17,285 bases of DNA from an uncultured Clostridia bacterium (GTDB lineage Bacteria > Bacillota > Clostridia > Oscillospirales > Oscillospiraceae): NCBI GenBank assembly GCA_937893605.1, contig CALBGG010000003.1, positions 1 through 17,285 on the forward strand, given 5' to 3'. This document shows positions 1 to 7,833 of the stretch, one piece after another; positions within the stretch are counted from its first letter, which is position 1, and each line of letters begins with the position of its first letter. A program made the translations under genes and the position numbers. Below the pieces are notes generated by a model, which saw only the letters and a program-made list of their open reading frames with translations, did not search any database and was not told where the DNA came from.

Positions 1-97
1 CGGAGCATTTGCCGCAGCAGCAGCCTCTGCCCTTTTTCATGCTGCGCAGGGCGAGAACGAGCCATATGACCAGTACGGCGATTATGATAATTTCCAT
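1..97 (-). CDS. FeoB-associated Cys-rich membrane protein, partial (3' end outside window)
   Basis: A short ORF starts at ATG 97 and runs off the left edge after 32 codons. It begins MEIIIIAVLVIWLVLALRSM, a single hydrophobic membrane segment (about residues 2-18). A basic stretch (KKGRG) and a cysteine cluster, CCCGKC, follow. This layout (one N-terminal helix, then clustered cysteines) is that of the small FeoB-associated proteins encoded just after feoB in many Firmicutes. Their role is thought to be help with ferrous iron transport at the membrane, but it is poorly defined. The start lies 1 base after the feoB stop (TGA-T-ATG), with AGGAG about 13 bases upstream, so it should be translationally coupled to feoB. 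The missing C-terminus means further cysteines cannot be counted. Confidence 0.8.
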   Translation of the reverse strand, partial: MEIIIIAVLVIWLVLALRSMKKGRGCCCGKCS

Positions 98-98
98 A

Positions 99-2108
99 TC
101 AGAAGATCACTCCTATAAGCGTATACACGCAGAAGGCCGCCAGCCACGCCACACAGCATTGCGAGATCATGACGAGCACGGTTTTGACTCCGCTGCCGAG
201 CTCGCGCCTGAGCGCCGCCAAAGCGGCCACGCAGGGCGTGTACAGCAGGCAGAACACAAGGAAGCTCACAGCCGAGGGCAGTGTGAAAAGCGTACCGAGC
301 GCCGAGCTGCTCAGATTTGCGCCGACGCCCATGAGAACGCCGAGAGTGCTTATTACGGCCTCCTTGGCCATAAGACCGGTGACGAGCGCCGTCGCGACGC
401 GCCAGTCGCCAAAGCCGAGGGGCGCAAATATCGGAGCAAGCCATGTTCCTATGATGGCAAGCAGGCTGTCTTCGCTCCCCTGTCCGACAACGTTGAGCCG
501 AACGTCGAAGCTCTGCAAAAACCATATGACGATCGTCGCCGCAAAAATAATAGTGAACGCACGGCGTATAAAGTCCCATGCCTTTTCCCACATGAGCAGC
601 AGGACGGTTTTAAGCGACGGTAGTCGGTAATTGGGAAGCTCCATGACAAAGGGCACGGGCTTTCCCGTGAATGCCGTCTTACTAAGAACCTTCGCCGCTA
701 TTATTCCAACGAGCATGCCGAAAACATACAGGCAGGTCATTACGAGGCCGCCGTTATTCGGGAAAAACGCCGCGGTGAACACAGCATAAATGGGTATCTT
801 TGCAGAACAGCTCATAAACGGGATGAGCAGCATGGTCATTTTGCGGTCGCGCTCGGATGAGAGCGTGCGCGTTGCCATAATGGCCGGGACAGAGCAGCCG
901 AAGCCTATGAGCATCGGAACAAAGCTGCGGCCGGACAGTCCGATGCGGCGCAGAAGCTTATCCATAACAAACGCAACGCGTGCCATATATCCCGTATCCT
1001 CCAAAATGGCGAGGAAGAAAAACAGAACGACTATAATGGGCAAAAAGCTCAGCATACTTCCAACGCCGGCAAAAACGCCGTCAATGACAAGGCTGTGCAC
1101 GACCGGGTTTAATCCGTATGCCGTCAGAGCATCATCCACAAGCTGCGTCACACTGTCGATTCCCAGTGCGAGCAGATCCGACAGCCACTTGCCCAAAACG
1201 CTGAACGTCATCCAGAATATAAAGCCCATGATGGCTATGAACGTCGGGATGGCAAGGTATTTGTTCGTGAGCACCTTGTCTATTTTAACGCTGCGCAGCA
1301 TCTCCCTGCTCTCGTGCGCCTTGACGACGCACTCGGAGCACACGGCCTCGATAAAGCGGTACCGCATATCGGCGAGAGCTGCGTTTCGGTCAAGTCCGCC
1401 CTCTGTCTCCATTTCAAGCACCGCGTGGCCTATGAGCTCGAGCTCGTTCTCGCTGAGCTTGAGCGCGGAGATTATATCCTCATCCTCCTCGATAACGCGC
1501 GTCGCGGCAAAGCGTGAGGGTACGCCTATCTTATCGGCGTGATCCTCAACAACGTGGCTTACGGTATGTATGCAGCGGTGCACAGGTCCTGCCGAACAGA
1601 AGTCTATCCTGCGCGGCTTGCGCGAGGTCTCGGCAGTCTCGGCTACTACCCGCATCAGCTCGTCAACGCCGTCGTTTTTTGCGGCCGCTATCGGAACGAC
1701 GGGTATGCCCAGCCTGTCGGACAGCTTTTGTATGTCGATGCTTCCGTGGTTGCCCAAAAGCTCATCCATCATGTTCAGCGCAAGCACCATGGGCTTGCCC
1801 ATCTCGATAAGCTGGAGCGTGAGATACAGATTGCGCTCTATATTCGTCGCGTCGACAATGTTGATTATCGCGTCCGGCTTTCGGTCGATGATGAAATTTC
1901 TCGTCACCTTTTCCTCGCCGGAGTATGGGCGGATGGAGTATATGCCCGGCAGATCGACAAGGTCGTAACCCTTCCAGCCGATCACCTGACCGATCTTATG
2001 CTCTATCGTTACGCCGGGAAAATTGCCGACATGCTGATTTGAGCCTGTGAGCTGATTAAAGAGCGTTGTTTTTCCGCAGTTCTGGTTTCCCACAAGTGCT
2101 ATAAGCAT
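99..2108 (-). CDS. feoB: Ferrous iron transport protein B (FeoB)
   Basis: FeoB is the inner-membrane Fe(II) transporter with a cytosolic N-terminal G domain. The 669-residue length fits a compact Gram-positive FeoB. Visible motifs are G1 GNQNCGKT (residues 7-14), the FeoB-typical HVGNFPGVT stretch (26-34, includes G2), G3 DLPG (52-55) and G4 NMMD (112-115). A helical linker follows, then a membrane part from about residue 280 to the end. It carries two Gate-like regions with conserved cysteines, including GFGCSVPAIMATRTL and the C-terminal LLYTPCVAALAALRRE. The start is the second gene of the operon, 2 bases after the feoA stop, with an AGGAGG site inside the end of feoA. Cysteine in place of the usual serine in the G1 loop (NQNCGKT) is a variant I believe occurs in clostridial FeoB proteins. 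The gene appears intact. Confidence 0.97.
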   Translation of the reverse strand: MLIALVGNQNCGKTTLFNQLTGSNQHVGNFPGVTIEHKIGQVIGWKGYDLVDLPGIYSIRPYSGEEKVTRNFIIDRKPDAIINIVDATNIERNLYLTLQLIEMGKPMVLALNMMDELLGNHGSIDIQKLSDRLGIPVVPIAAAKNDGVDELMRVVAETAETSRKPRRIDFCSAGPVHRCIHTVSHVVEDHADKIGVPSRFAATRVIEEDEDIISALKLSENELELIGHAVLEMETEGGLDRNAALADMRYRFIEAVCSECVVKAHESREMLRSVKIDKVLTNKYLAIPTFIAIMGFIFWMTFSVLGKWLSDLLALGIDSVTQLVDDALTAYGLNPVVHSLVIDGVFAGVGSMLSFLPIIVVLFFFLAILEDTGYMARVAFVMDKLLRRIGLSGRSFVPMLIGFGCSVPAIMATRTLSSERDRKMTMLLIPFMSCSAKIPIYAVFTAAFFPNNGGLVMTCLYVFGMLVGIIAAKVLSKTAFTGKPVPFVMELPNYRLPSLKTVLLLMWEKAWDFIRRAFTIIFAATIVIWFLQSFDVRLNVVGQGSEDSLLAIIGTWLAPIFAPLGFGDWRVATALVTGLMAKEAVISTLGVLMGVGANLSSSALGTLFTLPSAVSFLVFCLLYTPCVAALAALRRELGSGVKTVLVMISQCCVAWLAAFCVYTLIGVIF

Positions 2109-2110
2109 GG

Positions 2111-2344
2111 CTATATCTCCTCCTTGGGTCGAACCTCTATGCGTGCGGCGTCTTCCTTGCGCAGGGTCATTGTATAGCCCCGCAGATACAGCTCCATCGG
2201 GTCGCCGAGCGGCGCGATCTTGCGCACCGTGACCTCTGTGTGCGGTATAAGTCCCATATCAAGCAGGTGGCAGCGCAAATCGCCCTCTCCTCCGACTGTG
2301 AGAATTATCGCGGGCTTGCCTATCGGCAGCTTATCAAGTGTCAT
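2111..2344 (-). CDS. feoA: Ferrous iron transport protein A (FeoA)
   Basis: A 77-residue protein, the usual FeoA size, forming a small SH3-like cytosolic domain that assists FeoB. Recognisable features are the N-terminal MTLDKLPIGKPAIILTV strand, the central RCHLLDMGLIPHTEVTV segment that is the hallmark of FeoA, and the C-terminal LRGYTMTLRKEDAARIEV strand. It is the first gene of the feo operon. GGAGG lies 5 bases before the ATG, and the stop is 2 bases from the feoB start, so the two are probably coupled. The upstream region carries a TTGACA promoter overlapped by two iron-box-like palindromes, which implies repression when iron is sufficient. Confidence 0.95.
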   Translation of the reverse strand: MTLDKLPIGKPAIILTVGGEGDLRCHLLDMGLIPHTEVTVRKIAPLGDPMELYLRGYTMTLRKEDAARIEVRPKEEI

Positions 2345-2366
2345 AAAAACCTCCAGGGCGCGGATA

Positions 2367-2408
2367 ATATGTTAGGCTTGCCTAACATATGTTAGTTTAC
2401 GCTAACGC
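2367..2408. promoter_or_regulatory. Two tandem DtxR/IdeR-like iron-box operators
   Basis: Site 1 is a perfect inverted repeat with 11-bp arms (2367-2377 and 2380-2390) around a 2-base spacer; its core reads TTAGGCTTGCCTAA. Site 2 (2389-2408) repeats the same frame 20 bp away as GTTAG-6-CTAAC (2391-2406). Site 2 covers the -10 hexamer and site 1 the predicted start point. The TTAGG..CCTAA core resembles the DtxR/IdeR box (TTAGGTTAGCCTAACCTAA) rather than a Fur box. Binding by a DtxR-family Fe(II) repressor is inferred; the repeats are seen directly. Confidence 0.65.
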
Positions 2409-2422
2409 AGAGGTTTTGTCAA
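2394..2422 (-). promoter_or_regulatory. Predicted feo operon promoter
   Basis: On the minus strand a perfect -35 TTGACA (2422-2417) is followed, after exactly 17 bases, by TAAACT (2399-2394) as -10. Transcription would start near 2387, giving a leader of about 43 bases before feoA. Both palindromic operators lie within or directly downstream of this promoter. Confidence 0.7.
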
Positions 2423-2476
2423 CAAAAAGACATAAAGTCTATTCATTATCCCTCCATAACCTAATGCTTCATAGGC

Positions 2477-2509
2477 GCAAAAAAGACGCACCGTGTGCGT
2501 CTTTTTTGC
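2477..2509 (-). terminator. Terminator of the liv operon
   Basis: Perfect inverted repeat with 15-bp arms (2477-2491 and 2495-2509) and a 3-base loop. The arms end in A6/T6 tracts, so the hairpin would work in both directions. It lies 12 bases after the livF stop and isolates the liv operon from the feo promoter. The stretch between it and the feo promoter (2510-2520 and 2423-2476) shows nothing else. Confidence 0.88.
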
Positions 2510-2520
2510 ATTCCATATTA

Positions 2521-3231
2521 TCATGTGCCGAGGTATGCGGCCTTAATCTGCTCGTTTGCAAGCAGCTCCTCGCCGGAGCCGGACATTGTGAGCCTGCCGG
2601 TTTCGAGAACGTAGCCGATATGCGCGGTCTTGAGAGCCATATTCGCATTCTGCTCGATTAGCAAAACGGTAACGCCGCGCTTGTTGATCTCCTTAATAAT
2701 ATCAAAGATACCGCGCACGATGATGGGCGCAAGGCCAAGGGAGGGTTCATCCATCATTATGACCTTCGGGCGGCTCATGAGAGCTCTGCCGACCGCGAGC
2801 ATCTGCTGTTCGCCGCCGGAAAGAGTTCCGCCCTCCTGCCACGAGCGCTCCTTGAGCCTCGGAAACAGGTCGTACACCCAGTTGAGGTCGTCGGTCAGAT
2901 CGTCATTGCGCAGGTATGCGCCGATCCTGAGGTTTTCAACGACCGTGAGGTCGGGGAATATCTTGCGTCCTTCGGGAACGAGAGTTATGCCCTTGGTGAC
3001 GATAGATGTCGGGTCAAGACCCGTGATATTCTCACCCTTGAATTCTATCGAGCCGCCGGATGGCTTTACCAGCCCCGCTATCGCGCGCAGGGTCGAGCTC
3101 TTGCCCGCGCCGTTTGCGCCGATAAGCGTGACTATCTGCCCCTCGGGAACGTCAAAGCTTATGCCCTTGACAGCCTCGATGCCGCCGTAATTGACCTTGA
3201 GGTCATTGATCTTCAGTATAGTATCACTCAT
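2521..3231 (-). CDS. livF: Branched-chain amino acid ABC transporter ATPase LivF
   Basis: One of the two cytosolic ATPases of the HAAT-family branched-chain amino acid importer. From ATG 3231 the protein has 236 residues, normal for LivF. Motifs are Walker A GANGAGKS (38-45), the LivF-typical VPEGRKIFPDLTVVENL (85-101), signature LSGGEQQ (137-143) and Walker B VIMMDEP (157-163), followed by LLIEQNANMAL with the switch region. A longer reading could begin at TTG 3240. I prefer ATG 3231 because the GGGGG stretch sits 9 bases upstream of it and the protein then begins MSDTILKINDL. The start overlaps the livG stop by 8 bases (ATGAGTGA), typical of coupled genes. It is last in the operon. Confidence 0.93.
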   Translation of the reverse strand: MSDTILKINDLKVNYGGIEAVKGISFDVPEGQIVTLIGANGAGKSSTLRAIAGLVKPSGGSIEFKGENITGLDPTSIVTKGITLVPEGRKIFPDLTVVENLRIGAYLRNDDLTDDLNWVYDLFPRLKERSWQEGGTLSGGEQQMLAVGRALMSRPKVIMMDEPSLGLAPIIVRGIFDIIKEINKRGVTVLLIEQNANMALKTAHIGYVLETGRLTMSGSGEELLANEQIKAAYLGT

Positions 3232-4069
3232 CTTCAACAACCCCCAAATACGCGTCGATAACGCGCTGATTGCTCTGAACTTCCTTCGGCGTGCCCTGAG
3301 CTATCTCAGAACCGAAGTCTATAACATAGATATAGTCGGATATCTGCATAACAAGCTCCATGTGATGCTCAATGAGGAACACCGTAAGGTTGTGCTTTGC
3401 GCGTATTTCTCGGATAAACTGAGCAAGCTCAAGCGTCTCCTGCGGGTTCATGCCGGCAGCAGGCTCGTCAAGAAGCAGAAGTTTCGGATCCGCCGCCAGC
3501 GCACGTGCTATCTCAAGACGGCGCTGAAGACCATAGGGCAGGCTCGTTGCAATCTCGTCCTTGTATTTGTCAAGCCCCTGCTCGCGCAGAAGCTCCATCG
3601 TCTCCTCGCGCATACGCTTTTCCTCCTTGGCGTTGCCGCGGAAGGTCGCGGAGAAAACATTCTGCTTTGCGTGCATGTGTTTTGCAATAAGGACATTTTC
3701 AAAAACGGTCATGCTCTTCCAGAGTCTTATGTTCTGGAAGGTACGCGCTATGCCCTGCTGAGTGATCTTGTCGGGCGTATTTACGATGACCTTGCCGAGG
3801 TACATATCGCCGTTTTGTCCCTTATAGTTTTTCTTCATCTTGCCCTGCGGATGGTTGCGCACGATGGGCTTTCCCATGAACTCAACAAGGCCGTTTGTCG
3901 GCTCGTAAACGCCGGTTATACAGTTGAAGGCCGTTGTCTTGCCGGCACCGTTAGGGCCGATGAGGGCGACGATCTTGCCCTCGGGGATATCGAGCGAGAG
4001 GTTATTGACGGCAACGACGCCGCCGAACTGCATCGTAACGTTTTCAACGTGAAGAACATTATTGCTCAT
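3224..4069 (-). CDS. livG: Branched-chain amino acid ABC transporter ATPase LivG
   Basis: The second ATPase of the importer, 281 residues, slightly longer than the common 255 because of an insert of charged residues (GKPIVRNHPQGKMKKNYKGQNGD) between Walker A and the Q-loop. Walker A is GPNGAGKT (38-45). The Q-loop region is GIARTFQNIRLW. As usual for LivG, the signature is the degenerate LPYGLQRRLEIARAL rather than LSGGQ, followed by Walker B LLLLDEPAAGMNP and the switch EHHM. The start codon shares one base with the livM stop (TAATG). The C-terminus overlaps livF. LivF and LivG are expected to form the ATPase heterodimer under LivH and LivM. Confidence 0.94.
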   Translation of the reverse strand: MSNNVLHVENVTMQFGGVVAVNNLSLDIPEGKIVALIGPNGAGKTTAFNCITGVYEPTNGLVEFMGKPIVRNHPQGKMKKNYKGQNGDMYLGKVIVNTPDKITQQGIARTFQNIRLWKSMTVFENVLIAKHMHAKQNVFSATFRGNAKEEKRMREETMELLREQGLDKYKDEIATSLPYGLQRRLEIARALAADPKLLLLDEPAAGMNPQETLELAQFIREIRAKHNLTVFLIEHHMELVMQISDYIYVIDFGSEIAQGTPKEVQSNQRVIDAYLGVVEDE

Positions 4070-5298
4070 TACGCGGCACCTCCCTCTTGCGCTTTTTCGG
4101 CCTTTGCGGCCTTTTTAGCCTTTATTTTTCTGATAAGTCCGGCAAAGGACAGCTCCTTATTGCCCATGATGCCCTGCGAGAAGAACAGGACGATTATCAT
4201 GATGACAACGGAGAACACAACCTTGCGGAAGCCGTCGCGGAAGAAGCTTACCTGAATGTTGCCGAAGGGCAGCATGCCGGAGTCGAGGAAACGCAGCCAC
4301 CACTCGGAGCAGGCGATATACAGGAATGCCGCGATGCAGCTGCCGGAGACCGAGCCGATGCCGCCGATAACGACGATAAGCAGCAGCTCATAGGTCATTG
4401 CGGACATAAAGGCCGAGGCCTGAACGGTCGTCTGGAACATTGCAAGAAGCGCGCCTCCGACGCCTGCGAAGAAGCTGGAGATGACAAACGACAGCATCTT
4501 GTGCTTAAACAGATTGATGCCCATTGCCTCCGCCGCGACCTCATCATCACGGATGGCCTTGAACGCGCGGCCATAGGAGGAGTTTATGAGCAGAACGATG
4601 ATGATTATGCTTATCATCGCTATCAGGAATGGGAACGTTGTGCTGAGCTTGAACACCTGCGAGCCTATCTGTATCTTCATGTCGCTGAAGGCAGTGTACT
4701 TACGCAGAAGGTTCGAGCCGTTTGTTATAGCACCGAGGCCGTTCCACTGGAAGATGGCGCGGATGATCTCTGCAAAGCCGAGGGTCGCAATGGCGAGGTA
4801 ATCGCTCTTAAGGCGAAGCACCGGAATACCGATGAGAGCTGCGAATATTGCAGCCGCAAGGCCGGCGATAATGATGCAGATCACTGCGCCGAGGAAGCTG
4901 CCGAAGTTGGCGCCCAAAGCATTGCTTAAAAGCTCGGGGATCGAGAACTGGATAGCACCGCCGTCAAAATACTGATATACCGACGCGTGCTGCGCGGCAG
5001 GGATCGAGAATATCGCATAGGCGTAAGCGCCGATGAGCATGAAGCCCGCCTGGCCGAGCGAGAACAGTCCCGTAAAGCCGTTGAGCAGGTTCATGGAAAC
5101 GCACACCAGCGAGTATATCGCGCCCTTCTTAAGCACGGGGATAAGCATCAGTGTGAATTTCGAAGGTTTAATAAAATTATCAAGCGCAAACAGCGCAACG
5201 TACAGTATTACAAGAGCAACTATCGTCAGCCACATGCCCTGACGCTTTGCAACCTCGTCCGGAGTTCTGAGGACTTTTTTATTCATAGTTTTGTTCAT
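4069..5298 (-). CDS. livM: Branched-chain amino acid ABC transporter permease LivM
   Basis: One of the two membrane subunits of the importer, 409 residues from ATG 5298. It has many hydrophobic helices, beginning with MWLTIVALVILYVALFALDNF. It contains the LivM-type stretches MNLLNGFTGLFSLGQAGFMLIGAYAYA and LRLKSDYLAIATLGFAEIIR, and the cytoplasmic coupling segment GRAFKAIRDDEVAAEAMGINLFKHKML that contacts the ATPases. The C-terminus is an unusually Lys/Ala-rich tail (residues after about 385). The frame is also open from GTG 5307, but ATG 5298 has an AGGTG ribosome site 8 bases before it, so I use that. The livH stop lies 10 bases upstream. Confidence 0.92.
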   Translation of the reverse strand: MNKTMNKKVLRTPDEVAKRQGMWLTIVALVILYVALFALDNFIKPSKFTLMLIPVLKKGAIYSLVCVSMNLLNGFTGLFSLGQAGFMLIGAYAYAIFSIPAAQHASVYQYFDGGAIQFSIPELLSNALGANFGSFLGAVICIIIAGLAAAIFAALIGIPVLRLKSDYLAIATLGFAEIIRAIFQWNGLGAITNGSNLLRKYTAFSDMKIQIGSQVFKLSTTFPFLIAMISIIIIVLLINSSYGRAFKAIRDDEVAAEAMGINLFKHKMLSFVISSFFAGVGGALLAMFQTTVQASAFMSAMTYELLLIVVIGGIGSVSGSCIAAFLYIACSEWWLRFLDSGMLPFGNIQVSFFRDGFRKVVFSVVIMIIVLFFSQGIMGNKELSFAGLIRKIKAKKAAKAEKAQEGGAA

Positions 5299-5308
5299 AG
5301 CCCTCACC

Positions 5309-6205
5309 TCACACCTTATCCGTAGCCTTCTCGCCGAAAATGCCGGTGGGCTTGACGAGGAGGATAACTATCAGCAAAACAAACGTGAACGCGTCCGAGA
5401 ACACCGTCCAGTCCTGGCCAAAGGCCTTGATGATATTCTCGCAGATGCCGATTATAAATGCACCGATGACCGCGCCGGGGATCGATCCGATGCCGCCGAA
5501 AACGGCAGCGACGAAGGCCTTCAGACCCGGCATCGCGCCGGAGGTCGGAATGACGGTCGTGTAGTTTGAAAAATAAAGCAGCGAGCCGACAGCCGCGAGG
5601 AAGCAGCCGATGACAAAGGTAAAGGATATAACGGAGTTTATCTTGATGCCCATGAGCTGGCTCGTCTCAAAATCCTTTGCGACGGCACGCATGGCCATGC
5701 CTATCTTTGTGTGGTTTATGAGAAACACCAGAGCAAAAATCAGCACGAGCGTAAGTATCGGCGTTATGACCGTTACCATCTTGGTAGTTGCGCCCCAAAT
5801 CGTTATCTGCTTGGACAGAAACGGAATTGAGGGGTAGCTGCGCGGCAGACCGCCGGTAAAATAAAGCGCGCAGTTTTGCAGCAGATACGATACGCCGATA
5901 GCGGAGATCATGACCGACATACGCGGCGACGATCTCAGGGGCTTGTACGCAACGCGCTCGATCACAACGCCGAGCACGACCGTGAGTACGAGCACCAGGA
6001 TTATCGACAGCCACATCGGCAGACCTGCCGCTATGGCATAGACCATAATAAGACCTGCTACCATGAACACATCACCGTGGGCAAAGTTAATAAGTCTGAG
6101 TATGCCGTATACCATCGTGTAGCCGATGGCGATAAGAGCATACTGACCGCCCACGGATATGCCCGATAGCAGATAACGGAAGTTTTCATGTAAAAATTCG
6201 ATCAT
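5309..6205 (-). CDS. livH: Branched-chain amino acid ABC transporter permease LivH
   Basis: The partner permease of LivM, 298 residues, the normal length for LivH. The N-terminal region GISVGGQYALIAIGYTMVYGILRLINFAHGDVFMVAG is diagnostic for LivH. The coupling segment TKIGMAMRAVAKDFETSQLMGI and the later GLKAFVAAVFGGIGSIPGAVIGAFIIGI helix pair are also present. About eight membrane segments are visible. The start ATG has AGGA 10 bases upstream, a weaker site than that of livJ. It follows livJ after a 194-base gap that contains a strong hairpin, so its mRNA level may be lower than that of the binding protein gene. Confidence 0.94.
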   Translation of the reverse strand: MIEFLHENFRYLLSGISVGGQYALIAIGYTMVYGILRLINFAHGDVFMVAGLIMVYAIAAGLPMWLSIILVLVLTVVLGVVIERVAYKPLRSSPRMSVMISAIGVSYLLQNCALYFTGGLPRSYPSIPFLSKQITIWGATTKMVTVITPILTLVLIFALVFLINHTKIGMAMRAVAKDFETSQLMGIKINSVISFTFVIGCFLAAVGSLLYFSNYTTVIPTSGAMPGLKAFVAAVFGGIGSIPGAVIGAFIIGICENIIKAFGQDWTVFSDAFTFVLLIVILLVKPTGIFGEKATDKV

Positions 6206-6308
6206 CTGAGGACCATCCTATCTCTCTTTGGGAACGCATAGATCCGCTCCGCGATTTTATGTACGGAGCATATTTATGCGCTCCAGCCTTATTTTAAAGG
6301 GGGATATT

Positions 6309-6349
6309 AAAAAGCGTCTATGGTGGGGATGCCGTTGGCATCCCCACCA
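6309..6349 (-). terminator. Intercistronic hairpin between livJ and livH, probable partial terminator
   Basis: A perfect GC-rich inverted repeat with 13-bp arms (6321-6333 and 6337-6349) and a 3-base loop lies 51 bases after the livJ stop. On the minus strand a T5 run follows about 7 bases after the stem, which is late for a strong terminator. The likely effects are partial termination or 3'-end protection of the livJ message, giving more binding protein than transporter. The rest of the 6206-6399 gap has only weak alternative hairpins (GCTCCG/CGGAGC, 6246-6251 and 6264-6269). Confidence 0.65.
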
Positions 6350-6399
6350 CAGTGTAAGTTTACAGGTTTGGTATTAAGCTGTACCTGCGGCGCTGCGGC

Positions 6400-7569
6400 T
6401 TATGCAGCCTTCTGGACTGCGACGAATTCCCACTCGCCGGTCTCATTGTTTGCTTTCTTGATAACGGCGGAATCACGGTTTGCGTCGCCTATATCATTGA
6501 AGGAGATATCGCCGGAGATGCCGGAGTAATGTACGCCGGGCAGAGCTGCCATAATGTCGGCAGGAGAGGTCGAGCCTGCTGCCTTGATTGCCTCAAGCGC
6601 TACCATGTATGCATCGTAGCCCATGACGGTGACTGCTGCGAGCATATCGTTTCCGCCGTTATTCTCGAGGTTCTTTGCGTCGCTGTTGATCCATTCCTTA
6701 ATGCCCTTTTCAAAGTCGGGGTTTGCGCCTTCCTGATAGAAGGTGGAAACATAGACCTGAACGTCCTTGCCCTTTGTAGCGCCGACGATGGTATTGTTAT
6801 CCCATGTATCGGAGCCGAGGAGAGGAATGTCGATACCCAGTGCGGCAGCCTGCTCAACTATAAGCTGTGCGTACTGGATCGAGCAGGGAGCAAAGATAGC
6901 CTGAGCGCCTTCCTTCTTGGCGTTGTTCAGGTAAGAGGTGAAGTCGGAGTTATCCTTGGGGAAGGACTCGGTGATGACCTTCATGCCGAGCTTCTCTGCT
7001 GCTTCCTTGCAGTAGTTTATAAGACCCTGGTCATAGTCGTTGCCGAGCTCGCCAAGGCAATAGATGGTGTCAGCCTTAAGCTGTTCTTTTGCGAAGTTTG
7101 CGTGAACGGTGCCCTGGAACGGGTCGAGGAAGCAGATACGGAAGTAGTGATCGTTGCCCTCGGTGACCTGGGGGTTGGTGCAGGTAACGCCGATCGCGGG
7201 GATGCCGGCTTCCTTAAAGGTATCGGATGCCGCTATCGCAACGGAAGATCCGTAAGAGCCGAGGACAACGGATACGCCCTCTGCAACGAGCTTGGAGGCT
7301 GCGGAAACAGCCTTTGCCGTATCGGACTCGTTATCAGCGTAAACGAGCTCTACCTTGTAGGTCTCGCCGCCGATCTCAACGGTGGGATTCTGAGCGTTTG
7401 CATACTGCATGCCGAGTATTTCCTGCTTGCCGCCTGCGCCGTTTGCGCCGGTCTGCGGCTCATAGACGCCGATCTTGACGACTTTCTCGCCGCTTTCGCT
7501 GCTGTTGTCGCATGCGCACAGCGAAAATACCATGAGCATCGCAAGAACAAGTGCTAAAAACTTCTTCAT
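6400..7569 (-). CDS. livJ: Branched-chain amino acid ABC transporter substrate-binding lipoprotein
   Basis: A 389-residue extracytoplasmic binding protein of the Leu/Ile/Val-binding (Peripla_BP_6) family. It has a lipoprotein signal: MKKFLALVLAMLMVFSLCAC, with lipobox LCAC and Cys20 as the lipid-bearing residue. A Ser/Glu-rich linker leads into KIGVYEPQTGANGAGGKQEILGMQYA, the typical first strand and helix. VVLGSYGSSVAIAASDTFKEAGIPAIG and HYFRICFLDPFQGTVHANFA match the family fold. The product would be anchored outside the membrane and deliver substrate to LivHM. Leucine, isoleucine or valine is the default ligand, but members of this family also bind other amino acids or amides, so specificity is not certain. 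AGGAGG lies 9 bases before the ATG, and a good promoter lies upstream. Confidence 0.93.
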   Translation of the reverse strand: MKKFLALVLAMLMVFSLCACDNSSESGEKVVKIGVYEPQTGANGAGGKQEILGMQYANAQNPTVEIGGETYKVELVYADNESDTAKAVSAASKLVAEGVSVVLGSYGSSVAIAASDTFKEAGIPAIGVTCTNPQVTEGNDHYFRICFLDPFQGTVHANFAKEQLKADTIYCLGELGNDYDQGLINYCKEAAEKLGMKVITESFPKDNSDFTSYLNNAKKEGAQAIFAPCSIQYAQLIVEQAAALGIDIPLLGSDTWDNNTIVGATKGKDVQVYVSTFYQEGANPDFEKGIKEWINSDAKNLENNGGNDMLAAVTVMGYDAYMVALEAIKAAGSTSPADIMAALPGVHYSGISGDISFNDIGDANRDSAVIKKANNETGEWEFVAVQKAA

Positions 7570-7656
7570 TGGATTTTTCCTCCTAAATTGATATCAACTT
7601 TCAACTTTCTCCGTGTCCGCGCAAGACGAACATTTGTCTTTATGTTGATAGTTGGC

Positions 7657-7685
7657 ATTATAAACTACAAAAAGGCAAATTGCAA
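7657..7685 (-). promoter_or_regulatory. Predicted livJ (liv operon) promoter
   Basis: On the minus strand TTGCAA (7685-7680) is followed, after exactly 17 bases, by a perfect TATAAT (7662-7657). The start point would be near 7650, giving an approximately 80-base leader before livJ. A small inverted repeat (AAGAC/GTCTT, 7623-7627 and 7636-7640) lies in that leader. I see no T-box or leucine leader peptide. Confidence 0.75.
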
Positions 7686-7773
7686 CTGTTTTTTGCTATA
7701 AAATGCGATGAAATTTAATATTTATTTGATATCTGTTCAATATTTTTTTTGATATATTCTTTACGATTTCTTA

Positions 7774-7802
7774 TTGAACAGCCGTCGGATCAGTGGTAAT
7801 CT
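7774..7802 (+). promoter_or_regulatory. Possible weak promoter of the murF-LRR gene
   Basis: TTGAAC (7774-7779), a 17-base spacer and TAATCT (7797-7802) lie about 32 bases upstream of the ATG. Both hexamers are poor matches, and other AT-rich candidates exist nearby, so this is only a suggestion. Confidence 0.25.
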
Positions 7803-7833
7803 AAAGTAAATACGTATTTATGAGGTGTAAAAA

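Noticed and set aside
3191..4255. Plus-strand open frame (354 codons) across livF, livG and livM
   Set aside because: It crosses three well-supported overlapping genes of an ABC operon and has no domain or ribosome site.
6529..7557. Plus-strand open frame (342 codons) opposite livJ
   Set aside because: It is an antisense shadow of a clear lipoprotein gene; its Cys-rich composition comes from reading alanine and glycine codons in reverse.
7570..7660. Leucine leader peptide or T-box riboswitch before livJ
   Set aside because: The approximately 80-base leader has no terminator/antiterminator pair, no T-box sequence and no short Leu-rich ORF.
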